DNA of 64,000 nucleotides from the NCBI GenBank assembly GCA_947489685.1, contig CANLEM010000001.1:868001-932000 (forward strand). Reading direction: 5' to 3'. The notes below the pieces were generated by a model that had not been told where the DNA came from, did no database searches, and saw nothing but the letters and a program-made list of their open reading frames with translations. This document shows positions 41,543 to 49,828 of this stretch, piece by piece. A program made the translations under genes and the position numbers. This DNA comes from an uncultured Aquimarina sp. Its GTDB lineage: Bacteria > Bacteroidota > Bacteroidia > Flavobacteriales > Flavobacteriaceae. Position 1 is the first letter of the stretch. The number at the start of each line of letters is the position of its first letter.

Positions 41543-43957
41543 ATGAAAATTTTAAAATTTGGCGGAAAATCATTAGCCAATGGAAAAGGTATCCATACAG
41601 TAGTTGATATTATTGAGGATAAAATTAAGAATCGAGAAAAAATCACTGTTGTGTTATCTGCAAGAGGTAATACTACCAACGAATTAGAGGGTATTCTTGA
41701 AAAAGCTAGAGAGAATAAAAGTTACACAGAACAATTGTCTGCATTTAAAAAATACCAGTTATCAGATTTTAAAAATGTGTGCTTTGATAAGGAGTTCTCG
41801 ACTTTGGATAAGCTTTTCGAAGGAGTTTCTCTTTTGGGTGATTATAGTAAGAGAATTAAAGATCAGGTTTTGTCTCAAGGAGAGGTTATTTCGGCAAAAC
41901 TATTAACGCAATTACTTCAGGAGAAAAATATCAAGGCTCATTTTACCGATAGTAGAGATCTTATCGTAACCGATGCACAATTTGGAGACGCACAACCTTT
42001 GGATCAGTTATCTAAAGAAAATATTCTAGCGCATTTTCAAAAATACAATGGTAACACGGTTAATGTTGTTACAGGTTTTATCGCATCAAACACAAAAAAT
42101 GAAACTACAACTCTTGGAAGAAATGGAAGTAATTATACAGCCGCATTACTTGCAAATTATTTAGATGCCGAAGAACTTCAAAATTTCACTCACGTAAATG
42201 GAATTTATACTGCTAATCCAGATTTGGTTCCTAATGCTCAGAAAATAGAAAAATTATCTTTTACAGAGGCTAATGAATTGGCTTCCTTTGGAGCTAATAT
42301 TTTACATGCAAAAACTATTATTCCTCTCATAGAAAAAAGTATACCATTAAGAATTTTAAACACATTTGATTATAAAAATAAAGGAACATTAATTACTTCT
42401 GAAACTAGCGAAAAAGGAATTAAATCACTTTCTGTATTAGAAAATGTAGCATTAATTCATCTCGAAGGCCGTGGTCTTTTGGGCAAAGCCGGGATAGACG
42501 CTAGGATATTTAATGCCTTAGGATATAAAAATATAAGTGTTAGTATTATCTCTCAAGGATCTTCAGAACGAGGAATAGGTTTTGTGGTAGCCTTAGACAG
42601 AGCAAAAGAAGCCAAAGCGATATTAGAACAAGAATTTGAAGCAGATTTTTATAAACGTGATGTAAGCGCTATTTCAATAGAAAGTGAAGTGGCTGTGATA
42701 TCAATTATAGGGCAAGATTTAAGTACTTTTCATAAACCGTATAATGCATTGATTAAGAATCAAGTGACCCCATTATTGTTTAATAATACAATTACAGGAA
42801 AAAATGTGAGTCTGGTCGTAAGAAGAAACCATTTACATAGAGCACTAAATGTTATTCATGGTGAAATTTTTGAGATTTCAAAAAAAATAAACATTGCTGT
42901 ATTTGGACATGGTTTAGTAGGTGGGACTTTAATCGATCAAATATTAAAATCTGCTAAACAAATAGAGAGACGAAAACATATTAACCTTACTATTTTTGCA
43001 GTTGCCAACTCAAAAAAAATAGTGCTTGATAAAGATGGCATACAAGATGATTGGAAAATTAAAATAGAACAAAATAATGCTTCATATAGCATTAAAGATG
43101 TTATAGCATATGCCGAGACGAATCATTTAGAGAACTTGATTGCTATCGATAATACAGCTAGTAGCTCGTTTACCCAAAATTATATTAAACTAGTAGAACA
43201 TGGTTTTGATTTAGTTTCGTCTAATAAAATTGCCAATACATTGGATTTTGGATTTTATAAACAATTACGATCTAAGTTAGAAGAAAATCAGAAACAATAC
43301 TTATACGAAACAAATGTAGGAGCTGGTCTTCCTTTGATTGATACCATTAAATTGTTGCATTTATCTGGAGAAAACATAACCCGTATTAAAGGAGTCTTTT
43401 CAGGATCTTTGAGTTATTTGTTTAATACCTTTTCTAGTCAAGAACGATCATTTGATGAGGTATTACAAGAGGCAATTGATAAGGGCTATACAGAACCAGA
43501 TCCTCGAGAAGATTTGTGTGGTAATGATGTGGGTAGAAAACTATTAATTCTGGCAAGAGAATTAGATCTAAGTAATGAATTTGAAGATATTAATATCCAT
43601 AATCTAATCCCTGAATATCTTAGAGAAGGCGAAGCTACAACGTTTTTGAAAAGACTGTCAGAGTTAAATGATGTATATAAAAAAGTTAAAGAAGACCAAA
43701 AGCCTAATCATGTATTGCGATATATTGGTGATCTTTGGGGGGATTTATCAAAAGAGAAAGGAAATCTGGATGTCAAACTTGTTTCTGTGCCTCAAACCAG
43801 TGCTTTGGGGCAAGTAAAAGGATCAGATTCTATATTTGAGATTTATACAGAATCATACGGGGATCAACCTATTGTTATCCAAGGAGCCGGTGCTGGTGCA
43901 GCGGTTACAGCAAGGGGAGTGTTTGGAGATATATTAAGATTAGCAGATCGCGAATAA
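41543..43957 (+). CDS. thrA: Bifunctional aspartokinase / homoserine dehydrogenase
   Basis: 804 residues. The N-terminal aspartokinase domain (about 1-290) opens MKILKFGGKSLANG and has TLGRNGSNYTAALLANYL. An ACT regulatory region (about 300-450) follows, including KNISVSIISQGSSERGIGF. The homoserine dehydrogenase part starts at NIAVFGHGLVGG (about 450-461) and ends with SLSYLFNTFSS, GYTEPDPREDLCGNDVGRKLLIL and VIQGAGAGAAVTARGVF. It commits aspartate to homoserine. It is the second gene of the SAM-I-controlled operon, so SAM may limit the whole homoserine branch, including threonine (inference). Confidence 0.96.
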   Translation: MKILKFGGKSLANGKGIHTVVDIIEDKIKNREKITVVLSARGNTTNELEGILEKARENKSYTEQLSAFKKYQLSDFKNVCFDKEFSTLDKLFEGVSLLGDYSKRIKDQVLSQGEVISAKLLTQLLQEKNIKAHFTDSRDLIVTDAQFGDAQPLDQLSKENILAHFQKYNGNTVNVVTGFIASNTKNETTTLGRNGSNYTAALLANYLDAEELQNFTHVNGIYTANPDLVPNAQKIEKLSFTEANELASFGANILHAKTIIPLIEKSIPLRILNTFDYKNKGTLITSETSEKGIKSLSVLENVALIHLEGRGLLGKAGIDARIFNALGYKNISVSIISQGSSERGIGFVVALDRAKEAKAILEQEFEADFYKRDVSAISIESEVAVISIIGQDLSTFHKPYNALIKNQVTPLLFNNTITGKNVSLVVRRNHLHRALNVIHGEIFEISKKINIAVFGHGLVGGTLIDQILKSAKQIERRKHINLTIFAVANSKKIVLDKDGIQDDWKIKIEQNNASYSIKDVIAYAETNHLENLIAIDNTASSSFTQNYIKLVEHGFDLVSSNKIANTLDFGFYKQLRSKLEENQKQYLYETNVGAGLPLIDTIKLLHLSGENITRIKGVFSGSLSYLFNTFSSQERSFDEVLQEAIDKGYTEPDPREDLCGNDVGRKLLILARELDLSNEFEDINIHNLIPEYLREGEATTFLKRLSELNDVYKKVKEDQKPNHVLRYIGDLWGDLSKEKGNLDVKLVSVPQTSALGQVKGSDSIFEIYTESYGDQPIVIQGAGAGAAVTARGVFGDILRLADRE

Positions 43958-43975
43958 AAATAAATAAAATAACTC

Positions 43976-44401
43976 ATGAAAGTACAATTAAAACGAATAG
44001 ATAATGACTATCATTTTGAATTAAAAAATGAAAGAGGTCACATAACGCACATCGATAGTACACCGGCAGTTGGAGGTCACGATCTGGCTCCTAGCCCAAT
44101 GGAGTATGTGCTTATGGGAGTAGCTGGTTGTAGTGCAATTGATGTAATTTCTATTCTTAAAAAGCAACGACAAGAAATAACAGATTATAGAGCAGAGGTA
44201 GATGGAAGTCGTGTCGAAATAGATGGAGCAAAACCTTTTAAAGAAATTAATGTTACTGTATATCTAGAGGGAGATATTGCTCCCGAAAAAGCAAAAAGAG
44301 CAGCGCAATTATCTTTTGAGAAATATTGTTCAGTATCCAAAACTTTGGAGCCCACTGCTACTATCAACTATAAAGTAGTGCTTAATAATAAAGAGTTATG
44401 A
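43976..44401 (+). CDS. OsmC-family protein
   Basis: 141 residues, an OsmC/Ohr-fold domain. Seen: SPMEYVLMGVAGCSAIDVISILKKQR with the N-terminal redox-type cysteine, then FEKYCSVSKTLEPTATINYKV with the second. OsmC-like proteins reduce organic hydroperoxides or act in sulfur chemistry. It lies between thrA and metZ in the SAM-I operon, overlapping metZ by 4 bases (ATGA), so it is translationally coupled. A role in the sulfhydrylation step is possible but unproven. Confidence 0.92.
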   Translation: MKVQLKRIDNDYHFELKNERGHITHIDSTPAVGGHDLAPSPMEYVLMGVAGCSAIDVISILKKQRQEITDYRAEVDGSRVEIDGAKPFKEINVTVYLEGDIAPEKAKRAAQLSFEKYCSVSKTLEPTATINYKVVLNNKEL

Positions 44402-45576
44402 TCGATAAGAATCAACATTTTGAAACACAAGCGGTAAGAACACAAACTGAGAAAACGCAATTTTTAGAGCATTCTACACCGATGTATCTAACCTCGGGTT
44501 TTGTTTTTGAAGATTCTGAAGAAATGAGAGCGGCTTTTGCCGAGGAAAAAGACCGTAATTTATACAGTCGGTTTAGTAATCCTAATACCACAGAGTTTGT
44601 AGACAAAATTTGTAAGCTCGAAGGAGCAGAAGATGGATATGCCTTTGCAACAGGCATGGCTGCTGTTTTTTCTACATTTGCCGCCTTATTAGATGCAGGA
44701 GATCACATTGTTTCTGCGCGTTCAGTATTTGGATCTACACATACTTTGTTTACTAAGTATTTCCCAAAATGGAATATAGAGACAAGTTATTTTAGAGTAG
44801 ATGAGGTCGATAAAATCGAAAGTTTAATTAAACCGAATACAAAAATTATATATGCAGAATCCCCTACCAATCCGGGAGTAGATGTATTGGATCTGGAGTT
44901 GTTAGGAGAAATCGCAAAAAAACATAACGTATTATTGATTATTGATAATTGTTTTGCAACACCATATCTACAAAATCCTATTAAGTTTGGCGCAGATTTG
45001 GTAATTCATTCTGCTACCAAATTAATTGATGGGCAAGGAAGAGTTTTGGGAGGCGTTACGGTTGGTAAAAAAGAACTGATAAGAGAAATTTACTTATTTT
45101 CTCGTAATACGGGGCCCGCATTATCTCCTTTTAATGCATGGGTATTATCTAAAAGTTTAGAAACTTTAGCTGTTAGAGTAGAAAAACACTGTGAAAATGC
45201 CATGAAATTAGCTGTTTTTTTAGAAGCACATCCTAAAGTAAATTGGGTGAAATATCCATTTTTGAAATCCCACCCGAAATATGAAGTTGCGAAAAAACAA
45301 ATGAGATTGGGAGGTAATATTGTAGCTTTCGAGGTAAAAGGAGGGGTAAAAGCAGGAAAAACGTTTTTTGATCAATTAAAAATGTGTTCTTTGTCTGCAA
45401 ATCTTGGAGATACAAGAACTATTGTAACTCATCCAGCCTCTACAACTCATAGTAAATTAGCAACCGAAGATAAATTGGTAGTTGGTATTACAGATGGCAT
45501 GGTAAGATGTTCTGTAGGACTTGAATATATTGATGATATTATTCAAGATATAGAACAGGCATTAGAACAATTATAA
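44398..45576 (+). CDS. metZ: Trans-sulfuration PLP enzyme, O-acyl-homoserine sulfhydrylase type
   Basis: 392 residues of the Cys/Met metabolism PLP family. Seen: YSRFSNPNTTEF, the phosphate-binding GYAFATGMAAVF, IYAESPTNPG, IIDNCFATPYLQ and the PLP lysine Lys208 in HSATKLIDGQGRVLGG; then SLSANLGDTRTIVTHPASTTH. The fold and NPG/NCF features are typical of MetZ (O-succinylhomoserine sulfhydrylase), which joins sulfide to activated homoserine. Sulfide would come from the sulfite reductase 4 kb downstream. Whether it takes acetyl- or succinyl-homoserine is unclear. It is the last gene of the SAM-I operon, before a terminator. Confidence 0.92.
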   Translation: MIDKNQHFETQAVRTQTEKTQFLEHSTPMYLTSGFVFEDSEEMRAAFAEEKDRNLYSRFSNPNTTEFVDKICKLEGAEDGYAFATGMAAVFSTFAALLDAGDHIVSARSVFGSTHTLFTKYFPKWNIETSYFRVDEVDKIESLIKPNTKIIYAESPTNPGVDVLDLELLGEIAKKHNVLLIIDNCFATPYLQNPIKFGADLVIHSATKLIDGQGRVLGGVTVGKKELIREIYLFSRNTGPALSPFNAWVLSKSLETLAVRVEKHCENAMKLAVFLEAHPKVNWVKYPFLKSHPKYEVAKKQMRLGGNIVAFEVKGGVKAGKTFFDQLKMCSLSANLGDTRTIVTHPASTTHSKLATEDKLVVGITDGMVRCSVGLEYIDDIIQDIEQALEQL

Positions 45577-45577
45577 T

Positions 45578-45611
45578 AAAAAAAGCAGTGAAAATTTCAC
45601 TGCTTTTTTTA
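45578..45611. terminator. Terminator of the metX-thrA-osmC-metZ operon
   Basis: AAAAAAGCAGTGAAA and TTTCACTGCTTTTTT form a near-perfect stem with almost no loop, T-rich on both strands. It also serves the convergent lipoprotein gene. Confidence 0.9.
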
Positions 45612-45629
45612 TAAAATTGGATGTTCTTT

Positions 45630-46187
45630 TTACTGCTTGGTAAGTACAAAAAATTGACTTCCCGTAATCGTAACAGAAAGATTGTTAAGTTGCTCTATTG
45701 TAGTTTCTTCGTCAATGGCAACTTTTAGGGTCATAGTTTGTTCGGTTAACCCTACAATCTCGTATGTCAAGGTTTCTCCCTGAATGATTGTAGTTAGTAT
45801 ATTACCTTCAACTGTCCATTCTCCTGAGCCAATTACACTTGGAACAACTTCTTCAACCTCTACAGGGTCTTGTGTTGGTAAAGTAACTGTTGCTACCAAA
45901 GTGAAACCGCCAGTGCTTGATAGCGTATTAGGGTCATTTTCAGAAGCACCCGTAGCAAACGTAACAGATGCGGTATAATCTTTACCACTTACACTATAAT
46001 CTCCTGTAACAGGAATACCTTGGATAGTTGCAGAAATTTTTCCATCTTCAGATCTTACTTCTGTTAGATTCCATTCTCCTGGAATCAGTGATTCATCAGC
46101 AGTAAACGGAGCATCATCATCACTACTACAAGATATAAACAAAGCAGTGGCAACTAGAAATAGAAATAAATTAAGTTTTTTCATCAT
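45630..46187 (-). CDS. Lipocalin-like lipoprotein
   Basis: 185 residues. Lipoprotein signal with Cys20 (ATALFISCSSDDDA). The body is a beta-rich domain: WNLTEVRSEDGKISATIQG, then a series of short strands with GEWTVEGNILTTIIQGETLTYEIVGL and an ending VTITGSQFFVLTK. It resembles the lipocalin-like lipoproteins (DUF4923/lipocalin_4-like) frequent in flavobacteria. Function unknown. Convergent with metZ. Confidence 0.82.
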   Translation of the reverse strand: MMKKLNLFLFLVATALFISCSSDDDAPFTADESLIPGEWNLTEVRSEDGKISATIQGIPVTGDYSVSGKDYTASVTFATGASENDPNTLSSTGGFTLVATVTLPTQDPVEVEEVVPSVIGSGEWTVEGNILTTIIQGETLTYEIVGLTEQTMTLKVAIDEETTIEQLNNLSVTITGSQFFVLTKQ

Positions 46188-46401
46188 TATTAAGATTTGA
46201 GTTTATAATATACATAATACAAATAATAAACGATAATTGGGATGTCATATTGCCTGGTTATAACCAATAACAATGGGGGTAGAGATTTTGTATTTTGCAT
46301 AATTAGGATTGAGTATTGCTAATATTCGTGATATTATTTGGGCTTTGTTAGTAATTTCATAAAAATCGACTATACGTAGGTCGTATTTAAAATTTTATAT
46401 A

Positions 46402-46409
46402 TACATTTG
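46402..46409 (+). promoter_or_regulatory. -7 box of the sulfate-assimilation operon promoter
   Basis: TACATTTG matches TAnnTTTG, 49 bases before the DUF2061 start. No -33 TTG is seen at the right distance. The rest of the gap 46188-46401 shows no other supported feature. Confidence 0.45.
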
Positions 46410-46421
46410 TTCATTATCCTA

Positions 46422-46441
46422 CTATTCCGATAGGGTAATAG
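46422..46441. promoter_or_regulatory. Palindromic operator candidate at the start of the sulfate-assimilation transcript
   Basis: CTATTCCGATAGGGTAATAG is a 20-base imperfect palindrome: 14 of 20 positions are symmetric, with perfect ends CTATT/AATAG. It lies directly after the -7 box, over the expected transcription start, where a repressor would block. The half-site form is reminiscent of Rrf2-family operators (as in CymR or IscR), but no such regulator is in the window. Confidence 0.45.
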
Positions 46442-46458
46442 ATTTTAAAAACAGGAGT

Positions 46459-46725
46459 ATGATATTAGATCAAATGATATTAGATAAAGTAGCTTCGAAG
46501 AAAACAACTTTTGAGGATGATAAAACCTCAGAAAAACCAATACGCAGTATTGTAAAAGCAGTTAGTTGGAGAGTAATAGGAACTCTTGATACTTTGGTGG
46601 TATCCTATATATTAACTGGCGAGATAGCTTTAGCGACTTCTATTGCATCGGTTGATTTTATAACAAAAATGATTTTGTATTTTTTTCATGAAAGAATATG
46701 GAATCGAGTGAAATGGGGAAAATAA
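46459..46725 (+). CDS. DUF2061 membrane protein at the head of the cys operon
   Basis: 88 residues with two short membrane helices (about 38-55 and 58-78). It has the DUF2061 pattern RSIVKAVSWRVIGTLDTLVVSYIL followed by FITKMILYFFHERIWNRVKWG. The start is 2 bases after an AGGAG and is tandemly duplicated (two ATGATATTAGAT units 15 bases apart). The function of DUF2061 is not known; it is often found as the first gene of flavobacterial cys clusters. No sulfate permease is in this cluster, so a transport-related role is conceivable (inference). cysH follows after 48 bases. Confidence 0.9.
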   Translation: MILDQMILDKVASKKTTFEDDKTSEKPIRSIVKAVSWRVIGTLDTLVVSYILTGEIALATSIASVDFITKMILYFFHERIWNRVKWGK

Positions 46726-46773
46726 TTGCGATTTTGAAAAAGAAATAATAAAGTCCAGAATCTAAATTTTGAA

Positions 46774-47400
46774 ATGAGCTTTACAGAAAAAGAAATAGAA
46801 AATTTGAATAAAGAGCTGAGAGAAAAAACTCCGCTCGAGGTTGTGCAATGGGCAATACGTCAAGCAAAAAAACCTTTGGTAACAACTAATTTTAGACCTT
46901 ATGAAGCTGCAATTCTTAATGTTTGTGTAGCAGCACAAAAAGATATTCCGGTGATATGGTGTGACTCTGGTTATAACACTCCTAATACATACAAGCATGC
47001 CGAAGAGGTAATCGCGCAATTAGGATTAAATATCAAACTATACGTACCTCGACAAACGACTGCCCATCGAGATGTTGTAATGGGCATTCCTGGTGTTGAT
47101 GATCCAAAGCACAAAACTTTTACAGAACAGGTAAAATTGGAACCTTTTAAAAGAGCAATGTCTGATTTTACACCAGATGTTTGGTTTACAAATTTGAGAA
47201 AAGGTCAAACAGCATTAAGAGATTCATTAGATATTTTAAGTTTAGGTAATGATGGTGTTTTAAAAGTAAGCCCTTTTTATTACTACAGTGATGCAGCACT
47301 GGATGTGTATTTAAGTGACAATGCGTTACCAAATGAATTCAAATATTTTGACCCAACAAAGGTGTTAGAGAATAGAGAATGTGGGTTGCATACTAACTAA
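46774..47400 (+). CDS. cysH: Phosphoadenylyl/adenylyl-sulfate reductase family protein
   Basis: 208 residues. The PAPS-reductase fold is visible in VVQWAIRQAKKPLVTTNFRPYEAAIL, PVIWCDSGYNTPNTYKHAEEV and the C-terminal catalytic ECGLH (Cys in ENRECGLHTN). It reduces activated sulfate to sulfite with thioredoxin or glutaredoxin. It lacks the CC...CxxC cysteines that hold the 4Fe-4S cluster in assimilatory APS reductases, so it looks like the cluster-free type. No APS kinase (cysC) is in the window and CysN is not fused to one. Operon with DUF2061 and cysD (19 bases). Confidence 0.9.
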   Translation: MSFTEKEIENLNKELREKTPLEVVQWAIRQAKKPLVTTNFRPYEAAILNVCVAAQKDIPVIWCDSGYNTPNTYKHAEEVIAQLGLNIKLYVPRQTTAHRDVVMGIPGVDDPKHKTFTEQVKLEPFKRAMSDFTPDVWFTNLRKGQTALRDSLDILSLGNDGVLKVSPFYYYSDAALDVYLSDNALPNEFKYFDPTKVLENRECGLHTN

Positions 47401-47419
47401 TAAATGACGAGAAAATAAC

Positions 47420-48379
47420 ATGGAGATATTAGAAAAGAAAGTAGAACAACTAAACGAAACAGTGGGTAATCTGGCTGGTACTTCGGTGCTTAAGGTAAAC
47501 CCTCTAGAGAGTGAGGCAATCTACATTTTTAGAGAAGTGGTTGCTCAGTTTGAAAAACCTGTGCTGCTTTTTTCAGGGGGTAAAGATTCTATTACTTTGG
47601 TGAGATTAGCACAAAAGGCTTTTTATCCGGGTAAAATCCCTTTCCCGTTATTACATATTGATACAGGGCATAATTTTCCAGAAACTATCGAATTTAGAGA
47701 TAAGCTAGTTGAAGAATTGGGCGTAGAGTTAATTGTGCGCAATGTTCAGGATTCGATAGATCAAGGAAAAGTAATTGAAGAAAAAGGGAAGTATGCAAGT
47801 CGTAATAGTTTGCAAACTACTACACTACTTGATGCTTTAGAAGAATTTAAGTTTGATGCGGCTATTGGCGGTGCTCGAAGAGATGAAGAAAAAGCAAGAG
47901 CCAAAGAACGTATTTTTTCTGTAAGGGATGATTTTGGACAGTGGGATGAAAAAAACCAACGTCCAGAATTATTTGATCATCTTAACGGAAAGATTGACTT
48001 AGGTCAAAATGTAAGAGTATTTCCTATTAGTAATTGGACAGAACTAGATGTTTGGAGTTATATCGAAAAGGAAAAAATAGAAATTCCGTCTATATATTTT
48101 GCACACAAGCGTAAGATATTTGTAAGAGACGGGATGATCTGGTCGGCAGAAGATGATGTAGTATACCGTGAAGATGATGAGGTGGTAGAAGAGAGAATGG
48201 TTCGTTTTCGAACTGTTGGGGATATGTCTTGTACAGCGGCAGTATTATCAGATGCCATAACTATTGATAAAGTAGTGGCCGAAATTAGAGAATCCAAAAT
48301 TTCAGAACGAGGTGCGCGTATCGATGATAAAAGATCCGAAGCGGCCATGGAAAAAAGAAAACAACAAGGATACTTTTAA
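47420..48379 (+). CDS. cysD: Sulfate adenylyltransferase small subunit
   Basis: 319 residues. Seen: the N-type pyrophosphatase P-loop LLFSGGKDSITLVRLAQKAF, HIDTGHNFPETIEFRD and GGARRDEEKARAKER, with NWTELDVWSYIEKEKIEIPSIYFAHKR. CysD forms APS from ATP and sulfate together with the GTPase CysN. The order cysH-cysD-cysN is conserved. It lies 19 bases after cysH and 84 bases before cysN; the sequence between has no terminator. Confidence 0.96.
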   Translation: MEILEKKVEQLNETVGNLAGTSVLKVNPLESEAIYIFREVVAQFEKPVLLFSGGKDSITLVRLAQKAFYPGKIPFPLLHIDTGHNFPETIEFRDKLVEELGVELIVRNVQDSIDQGKVIEEKGKYASRNSLQTTTLLDALEEFKFDAAIGGARRDEEKARAKERIFSVRDDFGQWDEKNQRPELFDHLNGKIDLGQNVRVFPISNWTELDVWSYIEKEKIEIPSIYFAHKRKIFVRDGMIWSAEDDVVYREDDEVVEERMVRFRTVGDMSCTAAVLSDAITIDKVVAEIRESKISERGARIDDKRSEAAMEKRKQQGYF

Positions 48380-48463
48380 ATTTGATGATTTTCTTAAGTA
48401 GGGGAATCATAATTCAGAATAAAAACTAAAATAAACTCTTTAAAAGAGAAATAATAGATAGCT

Positions 48464-49711
48464 ATGGATGTATTAAAAATAGCAACTGCAGGAAGTGTTG
48501 ATGATGGTAAAAGTACCTTGATAGGTAGAATTTTGTATGATACAAAATCGCTTACCACAGATAAACTTGAGGCGATCGAAACCAAGAGTAAAGCAAATGG
48601 ATTTGATTATCTTGATTTTTCGTTAGCAACAGATGGTTTGGTGGCAGAACGTGAACAAGGAATTACAATAGATGTAGCGCATATTTATTTTTCTACCAAA
48701 ACAAAGAGTTATATCATTGCAGATACACCAGGTCATATAGAGTATACAAGAAATATGGTGACAGGAGCTTCGACTTCGCAGGCTTCGATTATTCTGGTAG
48801 ATGCAAGAAAAGGAGTGGTCGAACAAACGTATCGTCATTTTTTTATTAACAACCTCTTAAGAGTAAAAGATGTAATTGTAGCCATTAATAAAATGGATTT
48901 AGTTGATTTTTCTGAAGAGATATATGAGTCTGTAAAATCTGATTTTCAGGCCTTGATTGATAAAAGCGAATATAAAGAACAAAATATCACTTTTATTCCT
49001 GTAAGTGCTTTACAAGGTGATAATGTTGTTGATAGTTCTAAAAATACACCATGGTACGAAGGGCAAACACTGCTTGAGCATTTAGAGAAATTAGATGCAC
49101 AAGATGTGTTCGAAAAATCCCAAGCACGCTTTCCGGTGCAAACCGTGATACGTCCTAAAAAAGATGAATTTCATGACTTTAGAGGATATGCGGGTAAATT
49201 GTACGGAGGTGATATTTCGATAGGAGATGAAGTAACTATCTTACCTTCATTAACAACATCCAAGGTAAAAGAAATATATTTCTTCGACCAAAAATTTGAA
49301 ACTGCGGGTAGAGGAAGTTCTTTTACATTAACCTTAGATGATGATGTAAATATTAGTAGGGGGGATATGATCGTAAAATCTTCAGAAAAACCGATTGTAG
49401 CAAAACAACTTACTGCAACAATTTGTTGGATGGATAGTAAAAACCTGAATCCTGGAACTAATTATTTTGTGCAAAGTGGAAGTAGTCGTATCCTGGCCAA
49501 GGTTAAAAGTGTAGAAGGTACCGTGGCGACCGATTTTTCTGGAGAAGATACCGCTAAGAATTCATTGCAGTTAAATGAAATTGGAAAAGTACAAATACAA
49601 TTAAGTAAACCATTAGCTTTTGATGCTTATAAAAACAATAGGGCATCAGGGTCATTTATATTAATAGATTCTCAAACCAATACTACTTCGGGAGTAGGTT
49701 TTATTGAATAA
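48464..49711 (+). CDS. cysN: Sulfate adenylyltransferase large subunit (GTPase)
   Basis: 415 residues. EF-Tu-like GTPase with P-loop GSVDDGKSTLIGRILYD, the switch region AEREQGITIDVAHIYF, DTPGH (G3) and NKMD (G4), then two beta-barrel domains to residue 415. It drives CysD by GTP hydrolysis. The length is that of stand-alone CysN: there is no C-terminal APS kinase domain as in CysNC fusions. Followed after 117 bases by the sulfite reductase gene, same strand. Confidence 0.96.
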   Translation: MDVLKIATAGSVDDGKSTLIGRILYDTKSLTTDKLEAIETKSKANGFDYLDFSLATDGLVAEREQGITIDVAHIYFSTKTKSYIIADTPGHIEYTRNMVTGASTSQASIILVDARKGVVEQTYRHFFINNLLRVKDVIVAINKMDLVDFSEEIYESVKSDFQALIDKSEYKEQNITFIPVSALQGDNVVDSSKNTPWYEGQTLLEHLEKLDAQDVFEKSQARFPVQTVIRPKKDEFHDFRGYAGKLYGGDISIGDEVTILPSLTTSKVKEIYFFDQKFETAGRGSSFTLTLDDDVNISRGDMIVKSSEKPIVAKQLTATICWMDSKNLNPGTNYFVQSGSSRILAKVKSVEGTVATDFSGEDTAKNSLQLNEIGKVQIQLSKPLAFDAYKNNRASGSFILIDSQTNTTSGVGFIE

Positions 49712-49828
49712 AAATAAGATCTGATTCTCAAAAAAAACAAGAAGAAAAAAGCAAGTTTTTTAAAGTAAAAAGATAGTACACAAAAGTCATAATTATGTCC
49801 TTTTTTAAAGGATTGAAATACGAAAAAG

